The notes under the pieces are model-generated. The model was not told the origin of the DNA, did not search any database, and saw nothing but the letters and a program-made list of their open reading frames with translations. The translations under genes were made by a program, and so were the position numbers. A stretch of DNA of 64,000 bases from NCBI GenBank assembly GCA_963747965.1, contig CAVVGZ010000007.1, forward strand, positions 124,001 through 188,000, read 5' to 3'. Shown here in pieces: positions 26,956 through 35,692 of the stretch. This DNA is from CAVVGZ01 sp963747965 (GTDB lineage: Bacteria; Chloroflexota; Anaerolineae; Anaerolineales; Anaerolineaceae). Every line of letters begins with the position of its first letter. The first letter of the stretch is position 1.

Positions 26956-27635
26956 AAGTTGTTATCATAGGCGGGGGAAGAACAAGTGCGCAGTTGGCTA
27001 AGCTCCTTCATGAGGAGAATCACGAAATCCGATTGATAGAATTCCGCAAGGATATTTTAGTCAGCCTGCATAAAGAGCTGCCCACTGAATTAATCGTGGA
27101 GGGCGATCCAGTAGAAACGGTTGTTTTAGAGGAAGCAGGGATTGCTCAGGCAGATGTCCTGGCAGCTACTTCCACCCTGGATCAGGTCAATCTTGTCTTG
27201 TGTTACATTGCCAGAGAACGATACAAGGTTCCCCGAACCATTGCCAGAGTGAATAATCCCAGCAACGCCTGGCTATTCAACGAGAATTTTCACGTGGATG
27301 TGGCTGTAAATCAGGCCGAAATTACTGCTGCGCTGATTGGTGAGGAAATGTCTCTCGGGGATATGGTTACATTAGTAAAAATTCGCCGTGGTAATTATGC
27401 AATTGTTGAAGAAAAAGTAATGGATGGTGCCCGGGCAATCGGTGTTGAAATTTGCAACCTTGGATTACCAGAGAATTGCGTCCTGGCTGCAATTGTCCGG
27501 GATGGAAAGGTGATTATCCCGAGAGGGGTAACCGCAATTGAGACGGGAGATGAAGTTATAGCAATAACCGATCCAGCTGGAGCACATTTTTTGGAGGATC
27601 TCCTTTCTGGCGTGGGAGGAAAACAGGTAATTTGA
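26952..27635 (+). CDS. TrkA/RCK NAD-binding protein (second copy)
   Basis: A 227-residue paralogue of the preceding gene, with RCK_N (VVIIGGGRTSAQLAKLLHEE; IVEGDPVETVVLEEAGI) and RCK_C (MVTLVKIRRGNYAIVEEKV to GDEVIAITDP). It is intact and is coupled to the first copy by a four-base overlap. Two tandem RCK proteins probably form a hetero-oligomeric gating ring. With the adjacent permease collapsed, they must either serve a transporter elsewhere or be losing their function. Confidence 0.88.
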   Translation: MKVVIIGGGRTSAQLAKLLHEENHEIRLIEFRKDILVSLHKELPTELIVEGDPVETVVLEEAGIAQADVLAATSTLDQVNLVLCYIARERYKVPRTIARVNNPSNAWLFNENFHVDVAVNQAEITAALIGEEMSLGDMVTLVKIRRGNYAIVEEKVMDGARAIGVEICNLGLPENCVLAAIVRDGKVIIPRGVTAIETGDEVIAITDPAGAHFLEDLLSGVGGKQVI

Positions 27636-27646
27636 GTGCTATCTAA

Positions 27647-27675
27647 TTGACCAGTTATAAACGATGCGGTATAAT
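27647..27675 (+). promoter_or_regulatory. Promoter of the rpmH-rnpA-yidD-yidC-jag operon
   Basis: TTGACC (27647-27652), a 17-base spacer and a perfect TATAAT (27670-27675) stand 65 bases upstream of rpmH. This is the strongest sigma70-type match in the window and fits a ribosomal-protein operon. Confidence 0.82.
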
Positions 27676-27739
27676 AATCCGTCTGATTTAAAAAAATGGT
27701 CTCATAGCTGGATTATAAAATTTTTTGAAAGGAAGTTTA

Positions 27740-27910
27740 ATGCCAAAACGAACATATCAACCGAAAATTCACCGCCGATTACGAGTACACGGTTTCCGTT
27801 CGCGGATGGCAACGTCTGATGGTCAAAAGGTTATCAAGCGTCGCCGGTTGAGAGGCCGTCATTTGCTCACAGTAAAAGCCAACAATCATGTGAAGCGCAT
27901 TCGGTGGTAG
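27740..27910 (+). CDS. rpmH: 50S ribosomal protein L34
   Basis: A 56-residue, very basic protein beginning KRTYQPKIHRRLRVHGFRSRM, the L34 signature. ATG 27740 with GAAAGGA upstream is used rather than the in-frame ATG at 27725, which gives the usual L34 N-terminus. It is the first gene of the conserved rpmH-rnpA-yidD-yidC-jag string. dnaA, its common neighbour near replication origins, is not next to it; two TrkA genes are. Confidence 0.97.
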   Translation: MPKRTYQPKIHRRLRVHGFRSRMATSDGQKVIKRRRLRGRHLLTVKANNHVKRIRW

Positions 27911-28001
27911 GATTAATAAATCAATTCAGGTTTCATCCTGGATTGCTGGAAGATAATAAATCATTGTCATCCATCTGGGAGGCACAAACCTAGGTGTCAG
28001 G

Positions 28002-28349
28002 GTGAAGCGAGAAAATCGCCTTACCCACAACACTGATTTTGAGCGGGTGAGGCGCTGCGGAAAGTCTTATGCCCACCCGCTAGTTTCATTGCAGGTGGCG
28101 AAAAGAGAGGATGACGATCTCAAAGTAGGGATTGTCGTGAGCAGGGCGATCGGAAGCGCAGTAATACGAAACCGTACAAAACGCAGGCTCAGAGCATGCA
28201 TATCGGAAATGCTTCCATCAATTCGCACCGGATGGGACCTGGTTTTGATCCCAAGGCGTCCGATCACAATGACATGTTTTGAAGAAATTAGACGAGTATG
28301 TTCGGATCTGCTGACCAGAGCAAAAGTAACAAATTTTCAGAGGCAATAA
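28002..28349 (+). CDS. rnpA: Ribonuclease P protein component
   Basis: Protein cofactor of RNase P, which trims tRNA 5' ends. The 115-residue product opens with MKRENRLTHNTDFERVRR and carries the basic family motif RNRTKRRLRACISE near residue 55 (the RNR box). The start is GTG 28002. The stop is followed after one base by the yidD start, so they are probably coupled. Confidence 0.95.
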   Translation: MKRENRLTHNTDFERVRRCGKSYAHPLVSLQVAKREDDDLKVGIVVSRAIGSAVIRNRTKRRLRACISEMLPSIRTGWDLVLIPRRPITMTCFEEIRRVCSDLLTRAKVTNFQRQ

Positions 28350-28350
28350 A

Positions 28351-28632
28351 TTGAACAGTCAGGAGCTTTATTCAAGTGAACCCAAATTAAAGGATATGCC
28401 TGTTACTTTTATGTACTTACCGAGGATTATTTTGCTGGGATTGATCAGAGGGTATCAAAAATTGATTTCACCATCTCTGCCTTCAAACAGCTGCCGTTTT
28501 TACCCGTCTTGTTCACATTACGGATATCAATCGATTTATAAATATGGTGTCATAAAAGGGTCTTTCATGGCTGCCTGGCGAATCCTCCGCTGCAATCCTT
28601 TTAATTCGGGTGGATATGACCCGGTACCATAA
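28351..28632 (+). CDS. yidD: Membrane protein insertion efficiency factor YidD
   Basis: A small protein that aids YidC-dependent membrane insertion. The family hallmarks are present: LIRGYQKLISPSLP, the Cys motif CRFYPSCSHYGYQS and the C-terminal RCNPFNSGGYDPVP. At 93 residues, with an extra N-terminal stretch, it is a little longer than many homologues. The start is TTG 28351, one base after the rnpA stop. Confidence 0.95.
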   Translation: MNSQELYSSEPKLKDMPVTFMYLPRIILLGLIRGYQKLISPSLPSNSCRFYPSCSHYGYQSIYKYGVIKGSFMAAWRILRCNPFNSGGYDPVP

Positions 28633-28681
28633 ACCAGGGAATAATTTGTAAATCAATAAACAGGATGTAATCATAAAACAG

Positions 28682-29743
28682 ATGAAAACTTTTTCCAAAT
28701 CTTGGATTTTTCTTTTGATCGTGACAGCCATACTCCTATCGGGATGTTCCGGAGGTGGAGTTATTACAAACAGCTGGCCCGGATTGTCTGCGGAAGGGGA
28801 GGTTGCATACCTTGCCAGTGGAGACAGTGTCTATGCCTTGAGAACCAGGGATGGCGGATTGATCTGGCGTTTTCCAGCAGAACCGTCCAGAGGAAACGCA
28901 TTTTACGCCACTCCAGTTTTGGATAACGACCAATTAATCATCGGAGATTATCAATCCAATCTATACGGGATTAATCCGAAAACCGGAGCGCAATTGTGGA
29001 TATTTGATGGGGCGAAAAGCCTTTATGTAGGGCATGTACTGGTTGAGAACGATAAGATCTATGCACCAAATTCAGATTACAACCTCTACGCTCTGGATCA
29101 AAAACAAGATGTATTGTGGAAAGCTGAAACCGGAAATAATTTATGGGCAGAACCAGCTAGTGATGGAGATGTGATTTACCAGGCATCCATGGACCATTTT
29201 CTTTATGCCCTTGATGCAAACACAGGTCAAGAAATATGGAAAGTTGATGTGGGCGGGGCATTGGGATATGCTCCTGCATTAAATGGGGAAGGAAAATTAT
29301 TTATCGGGACGCTTGCAAACGAGTTGATTGCTCTTAACAAACTTGATGGCAGCGTTGAGTGGCGTTTCCCCACAACTGACGCTGTCTGGTCTAAACCTCT
29401 GTACAATGAAGAAATATTATATTTCGGTGATGTGTCGGGAAATTTTTATGCAGTTGATGCGGTTTCCGGAACCCTGAATTGGAGTTTGCAGAATAGCGGC
29501 GGAGTGGTTGGCACACCAGCGGTTATCCAGGATGGTATCGTGTATGGGACAGAGACTGGTGAGATTATTGCTGTAAATTATAATGGCGAAAAATTGTGGA
29601 CAAAAACCGTTACTGGTGAAATTTACACACCCCCCGTTGTAGTTGGAGATTCAATTCTTTTTGCAATTACCAAAGGTGAAGAATTACTCAAGGCATTTTC
29701 GATGAACGGAAATGAACTTTGGTCTTTTTCACCACCTAAATAA
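28682..29743 (+). CDS. PQQ-type beta-propeller lipoprotein (BamB-like) in the yidC operon
   Basis: A 353-residue predicted lipoprotein with a signal peptide ending in lipobox LSGC. It is followed by about seven propeller blades with the PQQ/BamB repeat pattern (YALRTRDGGLIWRF, YGINPKTGAQLWIF, YALDANTGQEIWKV, IALNKLDGSVEWRF, YAVDAVSGTLNWSL, IAVNYNGEKLWTK). BamB scaffolds outer-membrane protein assembly in diderms, but no other Bam gene is seen here. Its place between yidD and yidC suggests a scaffold or quality-control role at the outer face of the membrane (inference). No catalytic residues were recognised. Confidence 0.85.
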   Translation: MKTFSKSWIFLLIVTAILLSGCSGGGVITNSWPGLSAEGEVAYLASGDSVYALRTRDGGLIWRFPAEPSRGNAFYATPVLDNDQLIIGDYQSNLYGINPKTGAQLWIFDGAKSLYVGHVLVENDKIYAPNSDYNLYALDQKQDVLWKAETGNNLWAEPASDGDVIYQASMDHFLYALDANTGQEIWKVDVGGALGYAPALNGEGKLFIGTLANELIALNKLDGSVEWRFPTTDAVWSKPLYNEEILYFGDVSGNFYAVDAVSGTLNWSLQNSGGVVGTPAVIQDGIVYGTETGEIIAVNYNGEKLWTKTVTGEIYTPPVVVGDSILFAITKGEELLKAFSMNGNELWSFSPPK

Positions 29744-29764
29744 GACAGACTGACAGGATAGGAT

Positions 29765-30541
29765 ATGTGGGACACTCTAATAATTAGTCCATTTGTAAAT
29801 ATTTTATTATTTATTTACCAGCTTTTCACAAATTTCGGAATTGCAATTATCCTTTTTACAATCCTGATCAGGCTGGTAACCCATCCTTTGACTGTAAAAC
29901 AGCTTAAAGGAACCCAAGCCATGCAGAGTCTCCAGTCGGATAAGCGCTGGATTGATATGCAAAAAAAATATAAGGGCGAAAAAGATAAATTAGCGCAGGA
30001 GCAAATGAAGCTCTACAAGGAGATGGGAATCAATCCCATGGCGTCATGCCTGCCAACTCTTATCCAATTTCCGCTTATTATTGGTCTGTACCAAAGCATT
30101 ATCCGGTCCCTGGCGAATACTCCTCTTCAGATATTCGACCTGATAAAAGTAATTTATCCATCGTTTGTGAATGTGGCGACACTCATTCCAATCAACAACA
30201 AATTCTTGTGGATGGATTTGAGTCTACCAGAAAGACTTTACATTCCTGGGATTGCAATCGGAATCCCGGTACTGGCAATACTGGTGGTTATCACCACTTA
30301 TTTCCAATCGAAATTGATGACACCCCCGCAAGGCAATCCACAGGACCAGACTGCGATGATGGGGAATATGATGTCTGTTTATATGCCGTTCCTGATGGGG
30401 TATCTGGCCTTTACCCTGGCGTCCGGATTGGCTTTATACTTCATTACATCAAATGTGGTTGGAATTATCCAATACTCCATGCTTGGGAAAGTGAATTGGC
30501 GCAACTTATTACCTGGTCAAAAGCCTGTTCAGCCCAAGTAA
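29765..30541 (+). CDS. yidC: Membrane protein insertase YidC/Oxa1
   Basis: Inserts and folds inner-membrane proteins alone or with Sec. The 258-residue product is the short Gram-positive-type form without a large periplasmic domain. The Oxa1 core includes FGIAIILFTILIRLVTHPLT with the conserved hydrophilic-groove arginine, the cytoplasmic hairpin (KYKGEKDKLAQEQMKLYKEM) and MGINPMASCLPTLIQFP. About five membrane segments are seen. The start ATG has AGGATAGGA directly upstream. Confidence 0.96.
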   Translation: MWDTLIISPFVNILLFIYQLFTNFGIAIILFTILIRLVTHPLTVKQLKGTQAMQSLQSDKRWIDMQKKYKGEKDKLAQEQMKLYKEMGINPMASCLPTLIQFPLIIGLYQSIIRSLANTPLQIFDLIKVIYPSFVNVATLIPINNKFLWMDLSLPERLYIPGIAIGIPVLAILVVITTYFQSKLMTPPQGNPQDQTAMMGNMMSVYMPFLMGYLAFTLASGLALYFITSNVVGIIQYSMLGKVNWRNLLPGQKPVQPK

Positions 30542-30567
30542 GGATTTCTCAACAGAATGAGGTTAAG

Positions 30568-31305
30568 ATGGGATTTGAGAAAACTACAATCGAGATAATT
30601 GCCCCAAATATTGAGGAAGCCATCTCCCGGGGGGTTGAAGAACTGGGGGTATCGAAGGATGATGTTTTAATTGAAGTATTGGATGAAGGAAGCCGGGGAC
30701 TTTTTGGATTGGGTGGTAGAAATGCCAGGGTCCGGCTGACATTCAGGATAGATAATGATAAACATGACGATACCCAGATTGAAGATTCTATAGACTCCAC
30801 TGTGGTTGCGATGGCAGATGAGCAGGTTTTTGAACTTACCCCGCTCGAAGTGGCAAAAACGGTTACATATGACTTGTTAGACCGGATGAAAGTCAAAGCC
30901 CAGGTAGATATATGCTATGGGGAACATGAAGAAGGTCATGACCAGAAGACCATCAATGTGGATATCAAGGGGGATGACCTCAGTATCTTAATCGGCAGGA
31001 AATCCGAAACCCTCAATGCCCTTCAGTATATTGTTGGTTTAATTGTTAGCAAGAAGCTTGGATATTGGGTTCCGCTTATGCTGGATGTTCAGGGATATCG
31101 ATCCCGGCGCGAAAATCAATTGCGCAGGTTGGCGAGAAAAATGGCTGAACAGGCAATTCAAACCGGAAGAAGGCAATATCTGGAACCAATGCCGGCAAAC
31201 GAACGCCGGATGATTCACCTGGAGCTGTGCGACAATGAACTAATTAAAACTGAAAGTGTTGGCGAGGAACCCAGCCGCAAGGTGACAATTTCATTAAGAA
31301 AATAA
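30568..31305 (+). CDS. jag: RNA-binding protein KhpB/Jag
   Basis: KH-R3H protein that in other bacteria works with KhpA to control cell elongation through RNA binding. The N-terminal Jag_N domain (EIIAPNIEEAISRGVEELG, EEGSRGLFGLGG-like) is followed by a KH domain (VDIKGDDLSILIGRKSETLNALQ) and a C-terminal R3H segment (RRMIHLEL). The open frame reaches back into yidC, but ATG 30568, with GAGG six bases upstream, starts exactly at Jag_N and gives 245 residues. It ends the operon at a strong terminator. Confidence 0.94.
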   Translation: MGFEKTTIEIIAPNIEEAISRGVEELGVSKDDVLIEVLDEGSRGLFGLGGRNARVRLTFRIDNDKHDDTQIEDSIDSTVVAMADEQVFELTPLEVAKTVTYDLLDRMKVKAQVDICYGEHEEGHDQKTINVDIKGDDLSILIGRKSETLNALQYIVGLIVSKKLGYWVPLMLDVQGYRSRRENQLRRLARKMAEQAIQTGRRQYLEPMPANERRMIHLELCDNELIKTESVGEEPSRKVTISLRK

Positions 31306-31328
31306 TGAAAGAGATTGTTAAATTCAGG

Positions 31329-31365
31329 GCCTTTCTTCTGTTGCAAGTAGAAGAAAGGCTTTTTT
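31329..31365 (+). terminator. Intrinsic terminator after jag
   Basis: GCCTTTCTTCT (31329-31339) and AGAAGAAAGGC (31349-31359) form a perfect 11-bp stem with a nine-base loop, followed by six T. It lies 24 bases after the jag stop. Confidence 0.93.
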
Positions 31366-31809
31366 ATTCTTTGCCAATTGGATATAAATATTAAAATTTA
31401 TCTATATTTCCGGGAAATATTAACAGCCATGTATAAAGCGAATGTATTAAAACACAATTTGATAATCAATCCGTAAACTAGAGGAAAATCTTCAGCCGGC
31501 AGAATGAGAATAAGTAGTTTCTTAAAATTTCATGTATGAAAAAAGAACGGTTGATTTCTCCCTGGACATGGCTTTACCAGGCGGTATTGCCAATAATCAG
31601 TAAAAAGGGCCAAATTGATGCGAATTTACCCTCACCCAGAAAGTAGAAGTAAGGTCCCTTTATTTGATTATTGGTATTTCAAGGAGAAGCGTTATTTACA
31701 TAACGTAAATCAAATCCATATAATGGAGAATTCAGCATTCCAGTTTTATATGCCAAACAGCGCGGACAACAAAAACAGAAGGCGTTTTATTCGTATTTTA
31801 TGAAATTGA
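31366..31809. other. AT-rich intergenic region with no supported gene
   Basis: About 440 bases between the jag terminator and the ileS promoter. A 62-codon open frame at 31615-31803 has no ribosome site or recognisable domain and is not accepted. No repeats or stable hairpins were noticed. Confidence 0.5.
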
Positions 31810-31838
31810 TTGATAAATTCCAGTGATTATGGCATAAT
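31810..31838 (+). promoter_or_regulatory. Promoter of the T-box/ileS transcript
   Basis: TTGATA (31810-31815), a 17-base spacer and CATAAT (31833-31838). The predicted start near 31845 lies just before the first T-box Stem I elements. Confidence 0.68.
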
Positions 31839-31844
31839 CTAAAC

Positions 31845-32131
31845 ATCTAAAAAATGCGATGATGGAAAAGAGTAGGCTCAGGATTTTAATCAGCGAACCC
31901 GGGTTGGTGTGAGCCGGAGTAAAAAGAATAAGCCGAAAATCCTTCCGGAGCAGCAATCTGAACGCAGCAATACTTGTGTGTTAGTAAGTGAGCCGGTTTC
32001 ACCAATCGTTATTTTGGTGCAGGTTTATCCTGGACTTGGATGTACCTGATAGAGTGTTCACCAATCAAGTGAGAAACAGGGTGGTACCGCGGGAAATCTC
32101 TCGTCTCTGTCAAGGGCCGAGGATTTTTTTT
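31845..32131 (+). promoter_or_regulatory. T-box riboswitch (tRNA-Ile sensing) upstream of ileS
   Basis: The leader begins with the Stem I-type segment GATGGAAAAGAGTAG (31861-31875) and carries the conserved T-box AGGGTGGTACCGCG (about 32079-32091). GAGA (32071-32074) can pair with TCTC after the T-box to form the antiterminator. The competing terminator (CTCG to CGAG around 32099-32121) ends in a T-run at 32124-32131. The TGGT of the T-box would pair with ACCA, matching the A discriminator of tRNA-Ile. ATC triplets at 31889-31891 and 31939-31941 are candidate specifiers; I could not fold Stem I to choose. Uncharged tRNA-Ile should allow read-through into ileS. Confidence 0.9.
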
Positions 32132-32137
32132 ATAAAC

Positions 32138-32144
32138 AAGGAGG
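32138..32144 (+). promoter_or_regulatory. Ribosome binding site that fixes the ileS start
   Basis: A full AAGGAGG lies one base before ATG 32146 and four bases before ATG 32149. The spacing makes the second ATG the more likely start. Confidence 0.65.
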
Positions 32145-32148
32145 TATG

Positions 32149-35100
32149 ATGTTCAAACCAGTATCATCAAAACTAGATGTCAACCAAATGGAAAACGGTG
32201 TACTGGATTTTTGGAAAAGTCATGATATTTTTCATAAATCCATGGAGCTTCGTGCTGGTCAACCAGAATATGTTTTTTTTGAGGGACCGCCTACTGCTAA
32301 TGGAAAACCGGGTGTACACCATGTCCTGGCGCGTGCTTTTAAAGACGTATTTCCCCGGTTCCAAACCATGAGGGGTAAACATGTCATCCGGCGCGGCGGT
32401 TGGGATACTCATGGCTTGCCGGTTGAAATTGAAGTGGAAAAATCTCTTGGATTTACCAATAAGCAGCAAATTGAATCATTTGGAATTGCTAAATTTAATG
32501 ATCTTTGCAGAAAATCTGCATTCACTTATATACAGGAATGGGAAAAACTCACTGATCGTATTGCCTTCTGGGTGGATTTAGATACAGCCTATGTTACTTT
32601 CAAGAATGAGTATATTGAATCAGTCTGGTGGATCCTAAAAACTTTATGGGAAAAGGATCTTCTTTACCAGGGCTATAAGGTTGTGCCGTATTGTCCACGC
32701 TGTGGTACACCATTATCCGATCATGAGGTCGCTCTGGGTTATGACCAAGCCGAAGATCCTTCCGTTTTTGTAAGGATGCCCCTGGTTAATGAACCTGGTA
32801 CCTCCCTTCTGGTCTGGACAACGACACCATGGACGCTAACTGCTAATGTAGCTGTAGCTGTGCATCCGGATGTTACGTATGTGACCGTTGAACATACCCT
32901 GCCAGACGGTAGTTCAGAGCGATTGATTCTTGCCGAGGAACTGCTTGCTTCTATATTTATTGATGAAACAGCAATCGTTGTGGAGCGGTACAAAGGTAAG
33001 CATCTTCAGGGAAAGAAATACCAGCCTCTCTATACATTCATCCCTGCGGAAAAACCTGCCCATTATGTAGTTTTGGGAAATTTTGTGACCACAGGTGATG
33101 GTTCTGGTCTGGTACATATTGCCCCGGCGTTTGGGGCGGAGGATATGCAGATTTCCCTGGAAAAAGATTTGCCAATAATCATGACGGTGAGCCCGGATGG
33201 TACTTTCATTCCCGAGGTGAGGCCGTGGAGCGGCTATTTTGTAAAAGACGCTGACCCACTCATTATTCAAGACCTGGAAAGCCGGGGTCTTCTTTTCAGA
33301 GCTGGAAAACTTATCCATACGTATCCTTTTTGCTGGAGGTGTACAACTCCGCTGCTATATTATGCCCGGCTAACATGGTACATACGCACAAGCCAGTTAA
33401 GGGATCGGTTGGTGGCCTTGAATGAGAAAATTAACTGGTATCCGGGCCATATCAAGAATGGCAGATTTGGGAACTGGCTGGAAAATAATGTCGATTGGGC
33501 TTTAGGTCGAGAGCGATATTGGGGTACACCATTACCTGTCTGGGAATGTGAAAGGTGCCACAACCAATCCTGCGTTGGTTCAGTTGCGGAATTATCTGGT
33601 TTAGCCGGTAAGGATCTGACAAATTTGGATTTGCATCGACCTCATGTAGATGAAATAACATTCAAATGTGCGGAATGCGGTGGGACAATGAGCAGAGTAC
33701 CCGAATTGATTGATGTTTGGTTTGACTCTGGTGCCATGCCAGTTGCCCAGTGGCATTACCCATTTGCAAACCAAGAGGAATTTAACCATCAATTCCCTGC
33801 TGACTATATCTGCGAAGCGGTAGATCAAACGCGGGGGTGGTTTTATTCTTTGCATGCGATTAGTACCTTGCTCTTTGATAGTGAGTGTTTCAAAAATGTG
33901 ATCTGTCTTGGATTAATCCTCGATGCTGAGGGACAGAAAATGTCCAAATCACGTAAAAATGTTACAGATCCCTGGGATGTCATCAATCAACATGGAGCGG
34001 ATGCTATGCGCTGGTATCTTTTATCTGCCAGCCCGCCAGGACAAGAGAGACGCTTCTCCAGCGAATTGGTTGCTGAGGTGATCCGGGGATTCACATTAAC
34101 CATTTGGAATACCTATTCATTTTTTGTAATGTATGCCAATCTGGATGGATGGAATCCGAAAAATGATGGGTTGGTTGAATACAGCATGCTCGACCGCTGG
34201 CTGCTCTCGGCATTAAATACTTTGGTCAGGGATGTCACCCAGGCGATGGAAACATACGACGTCCTTGGGGCAACCCGACCGATCGAAAACTTTGTGAACC
34301 AGCTTTCAAACTGGTATTTACGAAGGTCAAGGCGCCGTTTTTGGAAGAGCGAATCTGATGGTGATAAAAATGCTGCATATTCCACGCTCTATCAGGCATT
34401 GGTTACGGTCTCAAAACTTCTGGCACCATCCATGCCATTCATCGCTGAAGAACTTTATCAGAACCTGGTGCATAAATTGGATGAAGACTCACCTCTCTCA
34501 GTTCACCTTGTAGATTGGCCTTTGTATGATTCCGATCTTATCCAGGAGGATCTGAACAAAGAGATGACATTGGTTATGAAACTGGCTTCTTTGGGTCATG
34601 CAGCGCGTAATAAAGCTAATAAGAAAGTCAGACAACCTCTGGCAGAGGCTGCTTTTTCAGTTGGATCTGCCGAGGAAAGGAATATTATTGAGAAATATGC
34701 CGATATCCTTGCAGATGAATTAAATGTAAAAAATGTGCGCGCTCTGGGGAAAGCCGGAGAAGCGGTTACATACACAATCAATCCATTACCCAAACAATTG
34801 GGCCAAAAATATGGCAGAAAATATCCAGGTATACGGGAGGCTTTATTTAATCTGGATGGACAGGTGGCAGCAGAACAACTACTGGATGGGAAAACAATTT
34901 CTGTAGAACTGGATGGTGAAATCATCCAGATTCAACCAGACGAAATCGAAGTGCGGGCACAATCTCGCGAGGGGTATGCCATCGCATCTGAAGGGGCGTA
35001 CCTGGCTGCTTTGGTGACAGAGCTAACCACGGAGTTAATCCATGAAGGATTAGCAAGGGAATTCGTGAGGCGGGTTCAGGATTTACGCAAGGATGCAGGT

Positions 35101-35298
35101 TTGGATATATCTGATCGAATTATTCTTTACTATAAAGCCTCCGAAGGATTAATTGCAGCAGTCCAATCATTCATTGCATATATTAAGGGCGAAACCCTCA
35201 GCACAGAGATTGTTGAAGGCGTTATTCCAGAGGCTTTATTGAAATCCATGGATGATTTTGACGGTCAAACCCTGGAGATTGCAGTTCAAAAAGTATAG
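32149..35298 (+). CDS. ileS: Isoleucine--tRNA ligase (long, eukaryote-like class)
   Basis: Class I synthetase charging tRNA-Ile. The roughly 1049-residue product has the signature region PPTANGKPGVHHVLAR near residue 50 (HIGH motif as GVHH), the CP1 editing domain (LLVWTTTPWTLTANVAVAVHPD), a zinc-type Cys segment (CPRCGTPLSDHE) and KMSKSRKN near 600. The anticodon-binding and C-terminal regions follow. The HxxH form and length resemble the IleRS2 group, which includes eukaryotic and mupirocin-tolerant bacterial enzymes (known for the group, not shown here). Expression should be controlled by the T-box leader. Confidence 0.96.
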   Translation: MFKPVSSKLDVNQMENGVLDFWKSHDIFHKSMELRAGQPEYVFFEGPPTANGKPGVHHVLARAFKDVFPRFQTMRGKHVIRRGGWDTHGLPVEIEVEKSLGFTNKQQIESFGIAKFNDLCRKSAFTYIQEWEKLTDRIAFWVDLDTAYVTFKNEYIESVWWILKTLWEKDLLYQGYKVVPYCPRCGTPLSDHEVALGYDQAEDPSVFVRMPLVNEPGTSLLVWTTTPWTLTANVAVAVHPDVTYVTVEHTLPDGSSERLILAEELLASIFIDETAIVVERYKGKHLQGKKYQPLYTFIPAEKPAHYVVLGNFVTTGDGSGLVHIAPAFGAEDMQISLEKDLPIIMTVSPDGTFIPEVRPWSGYFVKDADPLIIQDLESRGLLFRAGKLIHTYPFCWRCTTPLLYYARLTWYIRTSQLRDRLVALNEKINWYPGHIKNGRFGNWLENNVDWALGRERYWGTPLPVWECERCHNQSCVGSVAELSGLAGKDLTNLDLHRPHVDEITFKCAECGGTMSRVPELIDVWFDSGAMPVAQWHYPFANQEEFNHQFPADYICEAVDQTRGWFYSLHAISTLLFDSECFKNVICLGLILDAEGQKMSKSRKNVTDPWDVINQHGADAMRWYLLSASPPGQERRFSSELVAEVIRGFTLTIWNTYSFFVMYANLDGWNPKNDGLVEYSMLDRWLLSALNTLVRDVTQAMETYDVLGATRPIENFVNQLSNWYLRRSRRRFWKSESDGDKNAAYSTLYQALVTVSKLLAPSMPFIAEELYQNLVHKLDEDSPLSVHLVDWPLYDSDLIQEDLNKEMTLVMKLASLGHAARNKANKKVRQPLAEAAFSVGSAEERNIIEKYADILADELNVKNVRALGKAGEAVTYTINPLPKQLGQKYGRKYPGIREALFNLDGQVAAEQLLDGKTISVELDGEIIQIQPDEIEVRAQSREGYAIASEGAYLAALVTELTTELIHEGLAREFVRRVQDLRKDAGLDISDRIILYYKASEGLIAAVQSFIAYIKGETLSTEIVEGVIPEALLKSMDDFDGQTLEIAVQKV

Positions 35299-35316
35299 GT
35301 TGAGATCAAACCGACA

Positions 35317-35347
35317 GGGTTCTGGGTCACTAACAGATTCAGAACCC
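35317..35347 (+). other. Hairpin downstream of ileS
   Basis: GGGTTCTG (35317-35324) and CAGAACCC (35340-35347) form a perfect 8-bp stem with a 15-base loop, starting 19 bases after the ileS stop. There is no T-run, so it may protect the 3' end or act as a weak terminator. Confidence 0.45.
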
Positions 35348-35692
35348 GTAAAGAAACTTCTACACAGCAACAAAATATTTTCTCTGACCATATGATCAGG
35401 ATTATTCTTTGACAACTGATTTTGAATTATATGCTTATTTAGAAATAAGCAGAATCAAGAAGTATATTACACAAATTATTTACAGGAATATGAGGTGGTC
35501 TCTCATTATTCTTGTATAACTAACCAGTTCTGGAGTTGAAAGACATACACAGGTACCAATTGATCTTATTGAATCGAACCTTGGAACGAAGTAGAGGGAA
35601 ATTTCAAAGTCATCAAATTCTCCGGGTAAATAATAAGTGTAGGTACCTGTTATTGATCCCTATCATAATCCTACCTGGTTTGGGATCGGATT
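35348..35692. other. Intergenic region with no supported gene
   Basis: About 345 bases between ileS and the GIY-YIG gene. It is AT-rich; nothing beyond short imperfect palindromes was recognised. Confidence 0.45.

Noticed and set aside
27600..28350. Possible replication origin next to rpmH-rnpA
   Set aside because: No dnaA or dnaN gene and no cluster of DnaA boxes was seen around rpmH.
30046..30567. Long open frame running through yidC into jag, suggesting a larger protein
   Set aside because: The upstream part is an out-of-frame shadow of yidC; jag starts at 30568 with its own ribosome site and Jag_N domain.
31615..31803. 62-codon open frame upstream of the ileS leader
   Set aside because: No ribosome site, no recognisable domain, and it sits in AT-rich intergenic DNA.
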